Positions 44,310 through 57,321 of a stretch of DNA of 64,000 bases are shown here, piece by piece. Every line of letters starts with the position of its first letter. Position 1 is the first letter of the stretch. The DNA comes from Tausonia pullulans (Eukaryota; Basidiomycota; Tremellomycetes; Cystofilobasidiales; Mrakiaceae). The notes below the pieces were generated by a model. The model did no database searches. It saw nothing but the letters and a program-made list of their open reading frames with translations, and was not told the origin of the DNA. The stretch lies in contig OX637630.1 in assembly GCA_951802195.1 (NCBI GenBank), forward strand, positions 310,001-374,000, in the 5' to 3' direction. Both the position numbers and the translations under genes were made by a program.

Positions 44310-45029
44310 AGAGGCGCTTGCTACGTCCCCTTCTGCTCTCTCCTGCTCTTTTCCAGTCTCTCCCACTCCACCCCACGCTCTTCCTCTCTTCACTTCCACC
44401 ACTTCTCTCACGACTGCCCGCTCTTCTCATGTTCACATTTCTTTAGTTGTCATTTTCACAAGCACAGCTGCTTCCCTCACGCGTCGATGACGACCCGATG
44501 ATTGCACACGAACAATACCCACCTCGTCTTTCCCCTCCCAACCCCCTCATTCCTTGTATTTCTAGCCTAGAATGTCGCCCCCCGTCTTCTTTTTCGAATG
44601 GGAATGACCGTCCGTACAAGGGTGGCGTCGCGGGAGTCGTAGCGAGCAGACATAAACAAATACTCAGGGGTAATGAGGAGTGAGCTCGCGCATTCTCTCG
44701 ATCGAGCTCGGGCCTCTATTTGGACCGCCACATGTTCTCTCCACTTCCTTTCACCTGTCCCCCTTAATACGACTGAGCCCTCGTTTCTTTTCGACGTCCG
44801 CTGATTCCAGGTCTCGTCCCTCTTTCTGCCTCACGTATCCTCCAACGACGTCTTGCTTTGCATAACAAGCCCACCTCGCAATCCTCCTGCGTCTTTCTGC
44901 CTCCCCGTCGACCCCCCTCTCTCGCCATCTAGAGAGGTGTTGGTCTTCAGCACTTCTCTTCCTGCCTCTTTGGCTCCTCCATCGACTCGACTTAAAGCCG
45001 ACGTCGTCGGCCACTCATGCACCCAGCCC
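44310..45029. other. intergenic upstream of the Ser/Pro-rich gene
   Basis: About 720 bp, with strong CT-rich character at 44330-44420 and 44850-44950. The frame that extends upstream of 45030 starts only at TTG. No RNA gene or domain is seen. Confidence 0.4.
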
Positions 45030-48000
45030 ATGTCTGCCCCCCCAGCCTTTTCTGCGCCTGCGCCTGCCTCCGCTCTTGTTCCTACTCCTTCCCTGCTCGC
45101 CTCCAGCATTGACTTGCCTTCTTGCAATAAGACCTCCTCTTCCGTCTCCACCTCCTTCTGCGCGTCGTCGGCTTCAGGCGGCGGCGACACCCCTCGTCAC
45201 TCCTTCTCTCCGGACCAGTACACCTCGCATCATCTTTCCCGCCGACGGTGCAACGCTACGTCTGGACTGGTGTATGCGACGGAGCTGGGTAAATCTGAAT
45301 CGGCCGAGGAGGACGGCAACAGCACCCTCGCAGGTGGCAGAGAAGCTAAGAGCCGGGCCCGCTCGTCCTTTGATCATGGCGCAGCACAGAGCAGGAGAGA
45401 TCTGCAGAACAAGAAAGAGGAGCACGTCGATGCTAACGTTATTTGGCCTAGGGCGGTGGCAGGCGCCGTTTCCCCCTCATTGGCTCGTGCCCCTGTTGAC
45501 GGGGCCTCCGCAATGACGTCTCACGCCCTCCTCGCTACGCCCATCCGACACTCCCAGCTCTCGGCCGCCTCGCCTACGTACATGCCCCGGAAGACAAGGT
45601 CAACTCTCGTCCAGCCGGTCGCGCCATCCTCCATCTCCTCGCCGATCAAGCGCATTCCATCCCTCTCGTCCTCCTCTCACCGCAACTCCCCTTCCGCCGC
45701 CTCAGACGCCGACTCGTCCACACTTTGCACCCCGCATCTTGACCAGGATGGCAGCTTTGACACGAGCCTCGAGTCCATCTCATTCATCTACGAGCAACCA
45801 CCGGCCGTCTCGCTTGCGTTCCTTCGGAGCGGCGACCAGCAGTTGGCTGGGGCAGTAGTTGACGACAAAGTCCGTGGCTCTGGCTTAATCTCAACGACGC
45901 CAGAGACCGGTGATGGTCTCACTGAAGCTGCTCAGCCCCAAGGGTGGGTGACGATGCCAGCTGTGCCAGCTCCGTCTCCGCCGCCCATCAACCCTCCTCC
46001 TCCGACTTGGTACTCCTGGATAGAAGAAGCAACGCCCGCGACTAGCAGCACGGCGAGGCGGTCTAAGGAGGGAAAGCCCATCCCGACGATGACGGGGCCG
46101 GAGTCACTGCCGTACGCAAGGAATCCATCGTGCGTGTTTTCTTCGCCTCGAGCGACTGAAATTGGTCGACGTTGACGTTTTGCCTTTTTTTTAAAAAAAA
46201 AACTCGACAGGGGAGTCGATGGTACAGTCGTGGATGCTGATGGGCGTCTCAACATATGGCAGGCAAGCCTGCTCGATCCGGAACCAGAGGTTAACATCAC
46301 TCGCATCTAGTTGCCCACATTTCGCGCTGTCTCTAATTTTCTCCCTTTTCCACCAGCACGTCGAACATCTTCACCTCCAGCGCCGGCCTGGCGCCTTCGG
46401 CATCCGCGTCCAGGACAGGAACGCCACTAGTCTCGCAGCCTACGCCGACCCAGGGGTCTGGCGACTACATGCCAATGCCCGTCCGACGAGGGAGCGCATC
46501 CTGGAGTTCATTCGTCCTCACCGGCCGGGTATGATGGCAGTCTACCCTCCTTCTCACTTCTCCATCTCGCCTGTACCCCGCTCTACCTCCCAGCGTCTCT
46601 CTCCGAACGCTCCTGCCTTTCTCCCAATCACCTCCTCGCCTGCTTCACCTCCGCCTATCACTTTTTACCACCACACCAACTCTGCATCAACCTCCTCAGC
46701 CTTTCTCGATCGCCGCATCTCCCACGCCCCTGTGTCGTCCCCGTCCCTGCCTGCCTTCTACACCCAACCCCAGCCTCATCCGACAATCTCGCTCCCATAC
46801 AACCCCACCCCTCCAGCTTCGTCGCCAACGTCATCTTTCGATCCCCAGCTGCTCTACAATCACCACCTTCTCTCGGTAGCTAGCGATTTCCTCGGCCTAA
46901 GACTTGGCCTCGGCCTCCCAAGCTCCCTTCTACCAGTCGATGGGCGGCAGGACCTTCAAGTTCAGGAAGAGTTAGAGCCGCAGTTTCAACAGCTCCTCTT
47001 TCTCTCCCGCGCGTCCTCACTCCGAGCGGCTTCATCGCCTTACCCCTTCCCGTCAGCACCGATCGACCCCTCGTTAAGCGAATTTTCTCAACGCTCAGTC
47101 TCTGCCTCGTCGGTCCTCTCTAGGCCTCCTCCTCTCTCTCACACAAGCGAGAGCTCTAGCGGTCTCGCGGACTGGTCAATGTCGAACAATTCGGAACGTT
47201 TTGGATCGCCTCACCTTTCTTTTCCCCCCGTCGCCAGTCTCCCTTCTCCTTCGTCAACCGCTATCAATTCTGGCGTTTGGGGCCCTCCTGTCAATTTTCA
47301 CCGTCAATCTCGCGAGCCATCGTCGATGGACAAACTGTCGGCCCATCAAGCCTCAGTTGACGATATTGATGCCTCCGCCTCGTCCAGCCGTAGTCACCCG
47401 AACTCTATCTCCATCCCTTCCTTCTCTCGTCGTCAGCCAGAGGCCGCCCAAAAATCTGCCTTCTTACCCCCTCAGCGCAACGGCTACCACTACCCTCACC
47501 TCGATGAGTCATCGACCTTCCTTCCCGCCGGCCTCGCGCCAGGCTTCGCGCCGCAGGCTCGTCTACCGGGCCCGCGAGCAGGTCTACCCTCTCGGTCGAT
47601 GCATGATCGGGCCGTGGATGCGATGATGGAGGTAGCGCTCAGGGAGAAGAGGAGTTGGAATACTGGGTTGGCTGCTGCATCGTCGTCATCGATGAGGAGC
47701 AGGAAGATGGCGGGCTCGTCGATTGCTGTGAGTGCTGTCGCTCCGAGAAGCGTAGACTCCAAGCCTGCTCAGGGGTCGTCGTCTCATGAGTACCTCGCAT
47801 CTCACGCTGCAAAACCTCGGGTGGGTCATCAGGATCGTTCTGCAGTCAGAACTCGTGGGTTGATGACTCGCATACTCCTTCCAGCCACATGTTCGACCAT
47901 GCTTCCATTAACGTTACCGGACAGGGAGCCGGAACCAGCAGCTTGACACGAGTGAGTCTGACTATCGATCAACAGGCAATTCCAATAAATTTGCCCCTCT

Positions 48001-48086
48001 TGAGCCGTTCGGGCTCTTAACAGTCATCTTCCAAAGCCAGCAAGTCCAGCCAGCAGGCCGCAAGACGCCGCATCAAGGACGTCTAG
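45030..48086 (+). CDS. large Ser/Pro-rich, probably disordered protein of unknown function
   Basis: ATG 45030 begins MSAPPAFSAPAPASALVPTP. The chain continues to ...PYARNPS, a donor at about 46132, then GVDGTVVDADGRLNIWQASL (46210-46270). After further introns a long Ser/Pro-rich region follows (to 47818) with an ordered-looking helix RAVDAMMEVALREKRSWNTG. The end is reached by two introns: RHMFDHASINVTGQGAGTSS, then SSSKASKSSQQAARRRIKDV and TAG at 48084. The frame between 46360 and 46560 is ambiguous: both HVEHLHLQRRPGAFGIRV and TSNIFTSSAGLAPSASASRT are open. No known domain is recognised. A regulatory or scaffold role is only a guess. Confidence 0.6.
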
Positions 48087-48963
48087 GCCTACACGCCACC
48101 ACACATGCATCTTCACCGCCCTTGCCTTTCGTTCTCCTTCGTCATGTCCCTCGGATCGTTATCTCTCGGATTGTACCTTTTGTTTCTCATCCATTCTCTC
48201 CTCTCCTCTTCTGTTCTCTCCTTTTTTCCCTATCCTCTCCTGCCCACTCTTGTTCTCCCCTGTTCTCTCCTACTCTCTCCTGTCCTCTCCTGTTTTTCCC
48301 TATTTCTTTTCTCGTCCCTTTCTGATCGTGTCCGTCCTCTCATCCGACGACTTGTTTCTAGAATTGTTACTTAGCCCTGGTTGTCTCCACCCCGGCGTTG
48401 TTTGCCGTTCGCTCGCTCACCTTTGCGATGATTCATAATCCCATTTCCCTTGTACCAAAGCGGCAACGTCGGCTCACCATTCAGCTATCTTTGCAAATCC
48501 TCAAAGCTGATTTGTTGATTATCTCGGAGCTGCATGTGCTCAGACACGAGGTTTCTCCTTCGACTCGAGCACTCCTCCGTGCGCCGATGAAAGTCGAGGA
48601 TCGCCGTCTCGCTCCGGATGCTTTTGCCTCCCCGCCACGCCATATTGTCGCCTCTACAATTCCCCGTGAACTACAGATATACCCAGGTATGGGTGCAAGC
48701 AATTCCGGCATTGGAGTTGGGCGTATGAGTGCAGAGGCAGAGCACAAATGGCGCGACGAATCAGGAGGCGTCGGCGACGGAAGACGGCAAGCGGACGCGC
48801 GCGTTCTCCTCCGTCCCGACTCTGAGCTCCGAGGTGAACGCGTGATACACGCTCGCTCACTACGCAGTTATCTTGGTATGACGCTAAATCAGCAGTTTTT
48901 AAGGACGATGGCAGTCGCTTCGCTTGCCTGATCCCTCATCAACTACATCCTCCTCCTCTCTAC
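48087..48963. other. intergenic with a pyrimidine-rich imperfect repeat
   Basis: Holds a long C/T-only region (48120-48330) built on variants of TCTCCTGTTC, probably 3' flank of the Ser/Pro-rich gene, then about 500 bp of ordinary sequence before the carrier gene. A plus-strand frame from 48398 is open to 48931 without an ATG start or family resemblance. Confidence 0.45.
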
Positions 48964-50918
48964 ATGTCTACCAAGAAATCCGACACCTCTACCTTTGCCA
49001 CCGACTCCCTGTGAGTCAACACTGTCATCTACAGTTTTCTAATAAATATTGTTTGACACCATCCCTCCTCTTCATCATCGGCAGCATGGGAGGAGTTGCC
49101 GCCGTTGTGTCAAAAACAGCGGCGGCTCCCATTGAGAGGGTCAAGCTCCTCATTCAGGTCCGCCCGCAAGAGTTTAACGGCGGGATCATCGACACCTTCG
49201 GTTTGTCTCCTGTCGGTCTCAAGAGGGAGTATACCCTGCTAACCAATTCCCAAATGAAATAGCCAAAATCTACGTGAGCGATTTCTCATCGAGACTGAAG
49301 CCTGGAGGCCTTAAGCAGTTCGAGCTGACGCTTGATATGACGTTGAACCTACTCTGCATAGATGAACGAAGGGCTTATGTCTTACTGGCGTGGTAACGGC
49401 GTAAGCATTCTTTTCTACTTGAAGTAGATGGCATGCAGGGGCTTTCAAGAGCACGCCGCTGCTTCATCGCTTTGAGCCACAGGTGCTGACTGACCTCCTT
49501 CTTCCCCCTCATAGGCCAACTGTATTCGCTACTTCCCCACTCAAGCCCTGAACTTTGCGTTCCGCGACTACTTTAAAGCCTTGTTCGCTGTGCGTCCATG
49601 TCGCTTGCTCATCGCATCAGCAGTCGGACTGACGACCACCATCTCCTTCGGGCCAGGTCAAGCGCACCTCGGACAACTACTTCCGCTTCCTGGTCGGCAA
49701 CCTCGGTCAGTAGCTTTCTCCTTCTCGAACCCTCATGGCGCGCGCTAACTCATTGACCTGCAGCGTCTGGGGCGGCTGCTGGAGCTGGTTCCTCCCTATT
49801 TGTATATTCCCTTGACTATGCGAGGACGAGACTCAGTGCCGACGTTAAAAGCGCATCGAGGGGCGGAGAGAGGCAGTTTAAAGGCCTCGCTGACGTGTAG
49901 TAAGCGCGGCTGATTCTCCCTGTCCCACTGCAAGAGCTGATCACTGAGTCGCCGCCCTGCAGCAAGAAGACTCTGGCGACCGACGGCGTGATCGGACTCT
50001 ATCGTGGCTTCGCAGTTAGTCTCGACGATTGGTATTATTGCAGGAGTTTCGACTGATCTCCAGAGTTCCTTTCAGCCCTCCATCGTCGGCATCGTCGTTT
50101 ACCGGGGAGTCTCGTGAGCTAGGGCGAACAGATGAAATGGACCCCCCTTTCCGTCTCTTGATCATATTTATACCTTCTGCTGCCTAGGTTTGGCCTCTAT
50201 GATACGCTGAAGCCTACTCTGCTCACTGGACCTCTCGCTGGCAACTTCTTGGCGTCCTTCATGATCGGATGGTCAGTTTGCCTTGGCCATTTAGCTGGCC
50301 TTTCGCTGAGTACTTACTGACTGGCTAACATCTCACATTAGGGGCTCAATGACTGTCGCCGGTCTCGCCGGTTCGTCCTCTTCGCCCGTCTGTTTCCTTA
50401 CATTTTTTTTGTTGCTGATGACAACCCTACAGCCTATCCCCTCGACACCGTTCGGCGTCGCATGATGCTTACTGTCGGCGAAAAGCAGAAGGTGTACTCT
50501 GGCACGATTGACGCTTTCACGAAGATCTTGCGTGCTGAGGGAGCCAAAGCCGTGAGCAATCAACTGGTGCCCAGTCGAGCTGTAAGATACTGACCAATAT
50601 TTCCTCTGCGTAGATGTTTCAAGGCGCCGGGGCCAACATTTTGAGGCGAGTCAGATTGTTCGCCGACCTTTGCTGCTGATCATGCATGCTGACTGTCCTC
50701 GGCTACGGCCGACAACTCACTCGATTACAGAGGCGTGGCAGGCGCTGGCGCACTTTCCCTCTACGATCTTCTTCAAGAGAAGGCCAGTATAATTGGGTTC
50801 CTGAGTGCAAAGTCCGATGGTCGGACCTAACTGTGCTTCATCACTGACCCGCGAACGATCTCGTCCACTGTCCTGATCCAGGTGTTTGGCAAGGTCTACG
50901 TCGCTGGATCTGGATGAA
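48964..50918 (+). CDS. AAC2: mitochondrial ADP/ATP carrier
   Basis: Exchanges ADP and ATP across the inner mitochondrial membrane. About 15 exons join to [171 protein letters not shown] and [12 protein letters not shown]. Three carrier repeats (PxERVK, LDYART, LDTVRR) and the AAC hallmark RRRMM are present, here RRRMML instead of RRRMMM. The first matrix loop is about nine residues shorter than in usual AACs. One exon (49263-49273) is 11 nt. The last intron seems to start with GC (50783). The symbol is by family. Confidence 0.88.
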
Positions 50919-51160
50919 CGAATGACTTTATCTACATTCTCATATCGATGCGCAATTCCTTTTATGTTCTCTCAGTTCCCCTTCGTTCGCCGATGATAAG
51001 ATGCAGAGGGAAGCAAGTGAGTCAGTTATCGGAGAAGGCCGCCTTCGGACGTGAGCGTCCGGTGGTGGGCGGCTTAATCGTTCAGCCCTTGCTTGCGCTG
51101 CCCGTCGTCTGCCCCCCCAACCACAACAGTCTCCCTCCCTCTCCCTCAACCCCGCCAACC

Positions 51161-53622
51161 ATGTCCCCCATCGCCACCGACAACCAAACTATAAACCAGG
51201 CGACGCCTGCCTCCAAGGCTGAGCTTGTCCAGCTCAACCAGGAGGGCGCTGTGTCGACATCGGCGCTGGTATCGTCTTCGACGAGCCTCACCAAAGGCGA
51301 TTACTCCAAGTTTCTCAGGTGCGTCCACTTTTGTCGGCCTGTATTCATAATTACCTTACTGATCGCTTCATGTTTTGCCCGACCTGCTAGTGAGGAGAGC
51401 GCTGCGCGCAACCCCTCGCCGCTCAAGCACCTCGCTGTCAAGTATCTCGTTCGTCCGACCTTTCTTCGAGCGTGCGCTGGTCCGCCTTCGCCGGACGCAT
51501 TTGACTACTCGTCTTGTCGAGTCTCCGCTGACAGCGGTCCCTTTTTTCATCTCGCAGAGCATTCCGGACATAATCAGCTTCGGTGAGTAGAACAAGAGCG
51601 AGGATCATAATGGTTGGACGCTGACAGGTCTCCCTCCTGTCGTTGGCCGCAGGCGGAGGCATGCCCCACCCCTCGACGTTCTTCGCCAATTCGATTGCCT
51701 TTAGCTTCCCGTTCCTCGAAAAGACCGTCACGGTCGATGGATTTGTCGCTCCTGGAGCCAAGCAGCCCTCGGAGTACGCCAGTCAGAAGGCATCGCTCAA
51801 CGCGGACACCAACATCAATCTCTCGGCCGCGCTTCAGTACGGCGGGTCCAGCGGCGCTCCTCAGCTCGTCAATTTCATGAAGGAGCATGTCAGGCGGCAG
51901 TTCAACATTCCATACAACGACTGGAGCGTGTGAGTGATGTCAGATTGTGCCATATAGTGGTTGAGTAAACCCTTGCTGATGGACGCCATCCCGCTTGTGT
52001 ATCATGCAGCGTTAGTGAGTCCAGGCCCGCGTCTGAGCGAAGCGTCGACGAGCCCGTCGATGGCGTGCGATGACTAGCTAACACGTCCATCGCCTCCCTT
52101 CGTTTCAGTGACAAACGGCAACACTGATGGTATGGACAACATCCTCCGCATGCTCACGAATCGAGGCGACAATGTGCTCGTCGAAAACTTCGCCTACCCT
52201 GGAACGCTTGCTGCGCTCTGTGAGTTTCATTCGACGACCAGTCAATTTGTGGCCCTCATGGTCTGAGATATCCCCCTTCTGCAGTTCCCATTGGTATTAA
52301 GCCTATTGCCGTCGCGATAGACGCTGAGGGCATGGTTCCTTCGGCCATGGATGAGATCCTCTCGAGCTGGGACACGTCCAAGCAGGGCAAGAAGCCCACG
52401 GTTGTCATCGTCGTCAGTTTGGCTTCATTCATGCTGATCGACCAACTGGTTGGAGATGCTGAGCACTGGTTTTTACTATTCAGGTTCCTACTGGTCAGAA
52501 CCCAACTGGAACAACGATGGGCGAGCAACGCAAGCGCGACTTCTATGCCATCGCCCAGAAGCACGACATCCTCATTCTATCGGACGACCCTTACCGCGCT
52601 CTTCTCCTCCACTACCCCGAGATTCAAGGTCCGACGCCGCCCAAGGCCTCGCCTGGCTTCCTCGCCCTTGACGTCGACGGCCGTGTTCTAGACCTTTCCT
52701 CGTTCTCCAAGGTGTGACCTGTTCCTCTTTGGAGCGTTTCGACCGCCGGCTGACCCCACTCCTCAAACAATCAGACCATCGCTCCCGGATCTCGCTGCGG
52801 CTGGCTCACCGGCCCGACTCCGCTCATCGAGCGGCTCACGCTCCGCAACGAGGTCACCATGCAGGCCGTCTCTGGCTTCTCCGTCGCAGCCATCACGAGC
52901 TTCCTCGGTGGGCTTGGTTCGCAGGAGGCCTTCGAGGCTTACCTTGAACGTGAGTGGCACGTTTGGCTTGTTTTGATCGGATGGGCTGCTGACAGCCGAT
53001 TGGGTTTCGCTCCGCAGATGTTGCGAAGCAGGTGCGTGATTTCAACCTCTCATGTTTCCTGCTTGTCCCCTCCTCTCTCCGAAGGCTGACACGCAATGTT
53101 CATTCCCCTCGAAGTACTCAATTCGGTATGTCGTTCTACTTTCTCCAGTCGTCCCTCGGCCCTTAAGTCGCTGACCACCTTCTGTCTTCCAGGGCGAACA
53201 TTATGAACGACGCCTTCAAAAAGCACCTTCCGCTCGACCTCGCCGAGTGGGTCCTCCCCGCAGCGGGCATGTTCATCGTTCGTCCCTCTTCCCTTCCTTA
53301 TTTATTTTCCCGCTTCTCTATTCTGAGATTGCTCTTCTCCCCTTGCCCTCCCCCTTCCCATCAGTACGTCCGCATCAAAGCCGAGAAGCACCCTCAGATC
53401 TCCAAACTCTCCGCCGAGGGGGTCCTCGACAACGTCTTCGAAGCTATCATCAAGGAGGGCTGCATCACCGTCCCCTCGACGCTCTTCAAGGCTGACAAGG
53501 ACCTGCCGAGCGCTCCCGAGGACGTCTATCTCCGGTGCTCGTTCTCTTACAACGACCATGCCGAGTTTGAGGAGGGCGCAAAGCGGTTCGGGGCGGGCAT
53601 TCGCAAGAGCTTTGGCGTTTGA
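51161..53622 (+). CDS. ARO8: aromatic amino acid aminotransferase (Aro8-like, PLP-dependent)
   Basis: Class I/II fold aminotransferase for aromatic amino acids and alpha-aminoadipate-type substrates. The exon chain reads SPLKHLAVKYL, SIPDIISFGGGMPHPSTFFA, LQYGGSSGAPQLVNFMKEHV, VTNGNTDGMDNILRMLTNRG, VLVENFAYPGTLAALFPIGI, VVPTGQNPTGTTMGEQRKRD, ILILSDDPYRALLLHYPE and LDLSSFSKTIAPGSRCGW, where Lys in SSFSKT is the PLP Schiff-base residue and DDPY the cofactor-binding Asp/Tyr. The end is YLRCSFSYNDHAEFEEGAKR followed by FGAGIRKSFGV. Length (about 510 residues) and motifs fit Aro8. About ten introns. ATG 51161 is the first good start after a CT-rich leader. Confidence 0.9.
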
Positions 53623-54007
53623 GGCGGTCTGCAGTGGAAAACAATATTGGGTCTGTTAATGGTTATCTGGCTTGGTTAGCATTTGTGTGCTTATTATATG
53701 TTGTGGAGGTTCATGGAAAGCAGGAGGAGGAACCATTAAGCGTCCGCGTCTGGCGAGCGGGGCAGGAGCTAAAGATGAAGAGAAAGAAGACGTGCAACGT
53801 CGAACGTAACAGAAGAAGCAGGGTCGAGAGAAGGCGAAAAGAAATGTATTAAGTGAAAAGATATCAAAAGGGAAGACGGCAGCTCAGAGGAGAGAGAGTC
53901 CTGCCTGCAGAAGACCCGAAAAACTCGGTCCAAAACCTATGTAATGGGAAACCCAAAAACATGAGAGAAAAAAACGTGCCAACGTGCCAAAAACACATAC
54001 ATGGAAC
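53623..54007. other. 3' intergenic between convergent genes
   Basis: AT-richer and A/G-rich sequence between the stop codons of the aminotransferase and the RhoGAP gene. No gene is seen. Confidence 0.5.
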
Positions 54008-56505
54008 TCACACCGCCGCCACCGCCTTCGGTACGTCCAACTTCTTGCTCCTCTCCTTTCTCCGATTGCCAACACTCGCCGGCGAACCCGTGCTGGTCCC
54101 TCCAGTAGCACTGACAGCCCGTCGCGAGGGCGCCGTCGCCCTCCGCGAAAGGTTCGACGAATCTATCCCGGCGACAGGCGTGTCGCCCTCACCGATCCGC
54201 GATGCCGCCGACGACGACGATACCTTCCGGCCGATCTCATCAACCGTCGCTGGCCCAGACAAGTATCCTCCAGACCTCTCGCCACTGCTGTCCCCCGAAG
54301 CTCTCCCCAGCAGCGCTCTGGGCCTATTCTTCGAACTCGCCGACGTTGACTTGCTCCTCCCTAACGAGCGGATCGTTGATCCCACGGACGAGTGGTGATG
54401 GGTGGGATGGTTTGGGTTGACACGAACGACAACGCTACTCGGGAAGTCGTCGTCGCTTTCAGAGGCGGCCATGGTGTCGGAGAGGCGGGACGCTCGCGAG
54501 AGTGGAGGTGGGCGGACGGGGTGAGCCGTGCCCGTAGCGCTGGTCATACCTGCCGGAGCGGTGGGGGCGGGATGCGAGCCTGCACTGATGCTACCGCTCA
54601 TGGAGAGGGACGCTGCGGAGGGGCCGCCGGTGGTCTTGCTTAGCTTGCGGCTTGAAGGCTGGGTGGAGATTGAAGGGACCACTCAGTCAGGTCTGAGCTG
54701 AATTAGAGGTCAATGAGGTGATCTGACTACTCACCCCTCGACGATATGGGTTCTCCTTCAGTCGGGACTCGAGGAGCGCGGAAAAGTCTAAGTTAAACAG
54801 CGAAGAGGGTGTCAGCTCAAGTAATGAGAAAAGAGATGAGACACGAGACTTACCATCGACGTGGGCGACGAGGAACTCGACGACCCTTTGGCTAAGTGCG
54901 TGCTCGTGCGGGAGCATCCGATGATCCGGGTGGGAAAGAATACCCGGCTGGAAGATGACCGCGAGATCTGTGTTTTAGGTGCGTGAGCGAGTGTCTCCCA
55001 ACGGAGGTGAGAGAAGACGCTAGCAACAACCCACTTGTCGCCGTCATGAGATTCTTATCGGCCTTCTTCTCAAACACGCTAAGCAAGTCAAGCACGTAGA
55101 GTAAGAGGTACTTATTGGGTACGGGCAGTCGACCGATGAGCTCCGTGTACGTCTGGACGGCGATCTTTTCATCGAAGGGCTGCTTTCTGAGTGTTTCTCG
55201 GAACTGAAGAAGAGCACTCAGGTTCAGTGCTGGCAGGCAGATGAAGGGAACAGAAAAGGGGCCGTCATACGTCTTTGTAGAACTGAGAAGGAGGATAGTC
55301 AGTTTCAGCAGAGATTCTGGTCGCATGAGACAACGACGACCCACTAGATCGGGAATGACAGGCTCCTGCGAACCGCGAGACAGGACAGCGAAAGCGCAAG
55401 GATCAGACAGTGTAATCATGATCTCTCTCGCAACGCCGAACGCTCACGGGCATCTGCGTCAGGAACCGGCGGAAGATGGTGGCAACATCGTGCGTCGTGT
55501 GCGGGATCGTCGACCAGTCGATATATTTGCTGAGACGTTCCTTGTAATCAGCCATTGGAACGATGATGAACCGAGCAGGAAAGAAAATGAAGATGAAAGC
55601 TCACCCATACTGGTACAGAGACGGCGCAGCGGCGGTAGCAGCGCGCAAGGTCAGGATCACAGGACAGTCAAGAGGGGGAATAGGCAAACCGGAACGGACC
55701 TTCGGGGGCGTGTCAAAGATGGCCTGAATCTCCCGCATCCGCTTGTTGCTACCAGAAACTCGAAACGTGCCCTCGACCTCGGTGGCGTTCTCCTTGAGAT
55801 ATCGACCGCTGTTGCAGGTGAAGGAGTCTCATCAACAAGAGCTTCACAAAGGTGTAGCGGGAGAGTCCACCACGCACCATCTTGCGACGACCGTTGGCAC
55901 GACCCCCTGAAAGATTTCGAAAGACCGGGTCAACAAGGGGAATGGAATGGGGAAAGGATCCGGACGGAACGGGATGACGACGAGGGCCGGCCCGTCGGAG
56001 CAGGGCGACGACAAGGGGACAGGGGAAGAGAGGGGCAAGACGAGGATGATATGAGACAACGAACCCAGACATAGAAGTTCCCGTCCGCCCCAGGGGTGGA
56101 GATAGTGATGGATGCATACGTGATGGCCTCGCTCAGAGGCATAGCGAAGACTGGCCGAGCGTCGGTGTCTGAAGGAGAGACGACAGGAGGGAGGCGTCCG
56201 GAACGCGACGGACGTAGGAGACGGGTTCAGCTGCTCGTCGCCCCCTAATGCACGCATACATGATTGAGAGAAGTTCTTCTCTCCCTGCCTTCCCTCTCTT
56301 TGTCACACGCACCATGATACTTCTCCGGAACGGCGATCTCTTTGCCCTTGTTCGTGCTGCCCTGAGCTACCCCCCTACTGCCGCCGGCCTTGAACCGACT
56401 CCACCACTCTCGAAGACCCTTGACGCCCTCCTCGCCGCCGCTGCTCTCGCCGGCGCACCCAGCCCCGCCTATACTGCTGCTGCTGCCGGCGGTCTCAAAA
56501 GGCAT
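54008..56505 (-). CDS. RhoGAP protein of the Sac7/Bag7 type
   Basis: Stimulates GTP hydrolysis by Rho GTPases in wall and actin signalling. Minus-strand exons: [50 protein letters not shown] (the Sac7-type lead-in VFGxPLxESIxYAS), then the RhoGAP domain [20 protein letters not shown], where the Arg in TFRVSGS is the catalytic finger, [75 protein letters not shown] and [12 protein letters not shown] ~220-residue Ser-rich tail ends in [12 protein letters not shown] 56505 is chosen; the upstream frame looks like 5' UTR. Confidence 0.8.
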
Positions 56506-57321
56506 CCTGGAGGATGTTGAAAAGGCGTGGTTATAGGAAGGTGAGGGCCGCCGGGAGAAGAGTGAGGGGAGGGAGACGAGAGCGGGAGGGCGGGACGGGC
56601 CGAGGAGGGGTGAGCAGGGTCGACGTGATGATGAGACGCGCAAGGGCGAGAGGGATGCCCGAGCCGAAGTTGGATTGGATAGTGCGTGGGGATAGGGAAG
56701 AGACGGGCCTTAGGAGACGTTGGGTTTAGGGAGTGTCCGAGGAGGGAGGGAAGGCGACGCAGGTTCCGTCGGTCGCGAACAGGGGGTGGGCGGGCCTTCG
56801 CGACAGACTGGACTCGGGACGCGGCAAGAGGGGAGCAAAGAGCCGAGACGGGTCTAGACTGGTTGGCTGGCCAGGGAGGGAAATGCCTCTTCGAGGAAGT
56901 TTGGGCGAGGTCGGCTCAACGATGATGGGTCTAACTGAGAGGTGGATGGGACGGAGGTGGCAACAAAGTGACGACGTTGGTGGAGAGACGCCTCGTCTCG
57001 TCCCTCCTCCTCGCGCGCCTCGGCTCTGGCCTTGCTCCCTCGATCTGTCCCCGCGCAAGCACGCGCCTCTTCAACACGCCGCCCTGGCTGCAGGCCGGGC
57101 GCGCAGCCCGTCGCTGATCCACAATCACATTGGTTCTCGTTGTTGTCCCTGTTTCAAGACACCTTTTACTACAACAAACAACTCTTACATCAAGCTAAGC
57201 GTGGTTCTCTCTCTTCGCCAGCCATCGACCCGCCTGAATGACCCCTCACGCGCGTCATCCTCCGTGATCCGCCCTACATCTGCTCGACGGTGGGAGACCA
57301 GACATGTTGCCGTGGCGCATA
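56506..57321. other. intergenic, no gene seen
   Basis: Promoter side of the RhoGAP gene and 3' side of the next minus-strand locus. Purine-rich to 56990, then mixed. The frames here are low-complexity Arg/Gly or Ser/Pro and carry no domain. No tRNA was recognised. Confidence 0.4.

Noticed and set aside
48398-48931. Plus-strand frame before the carrier gene
   Set aside because: Non-ATG start and no recognisable domain; probably a chance frame in the intergenic region.
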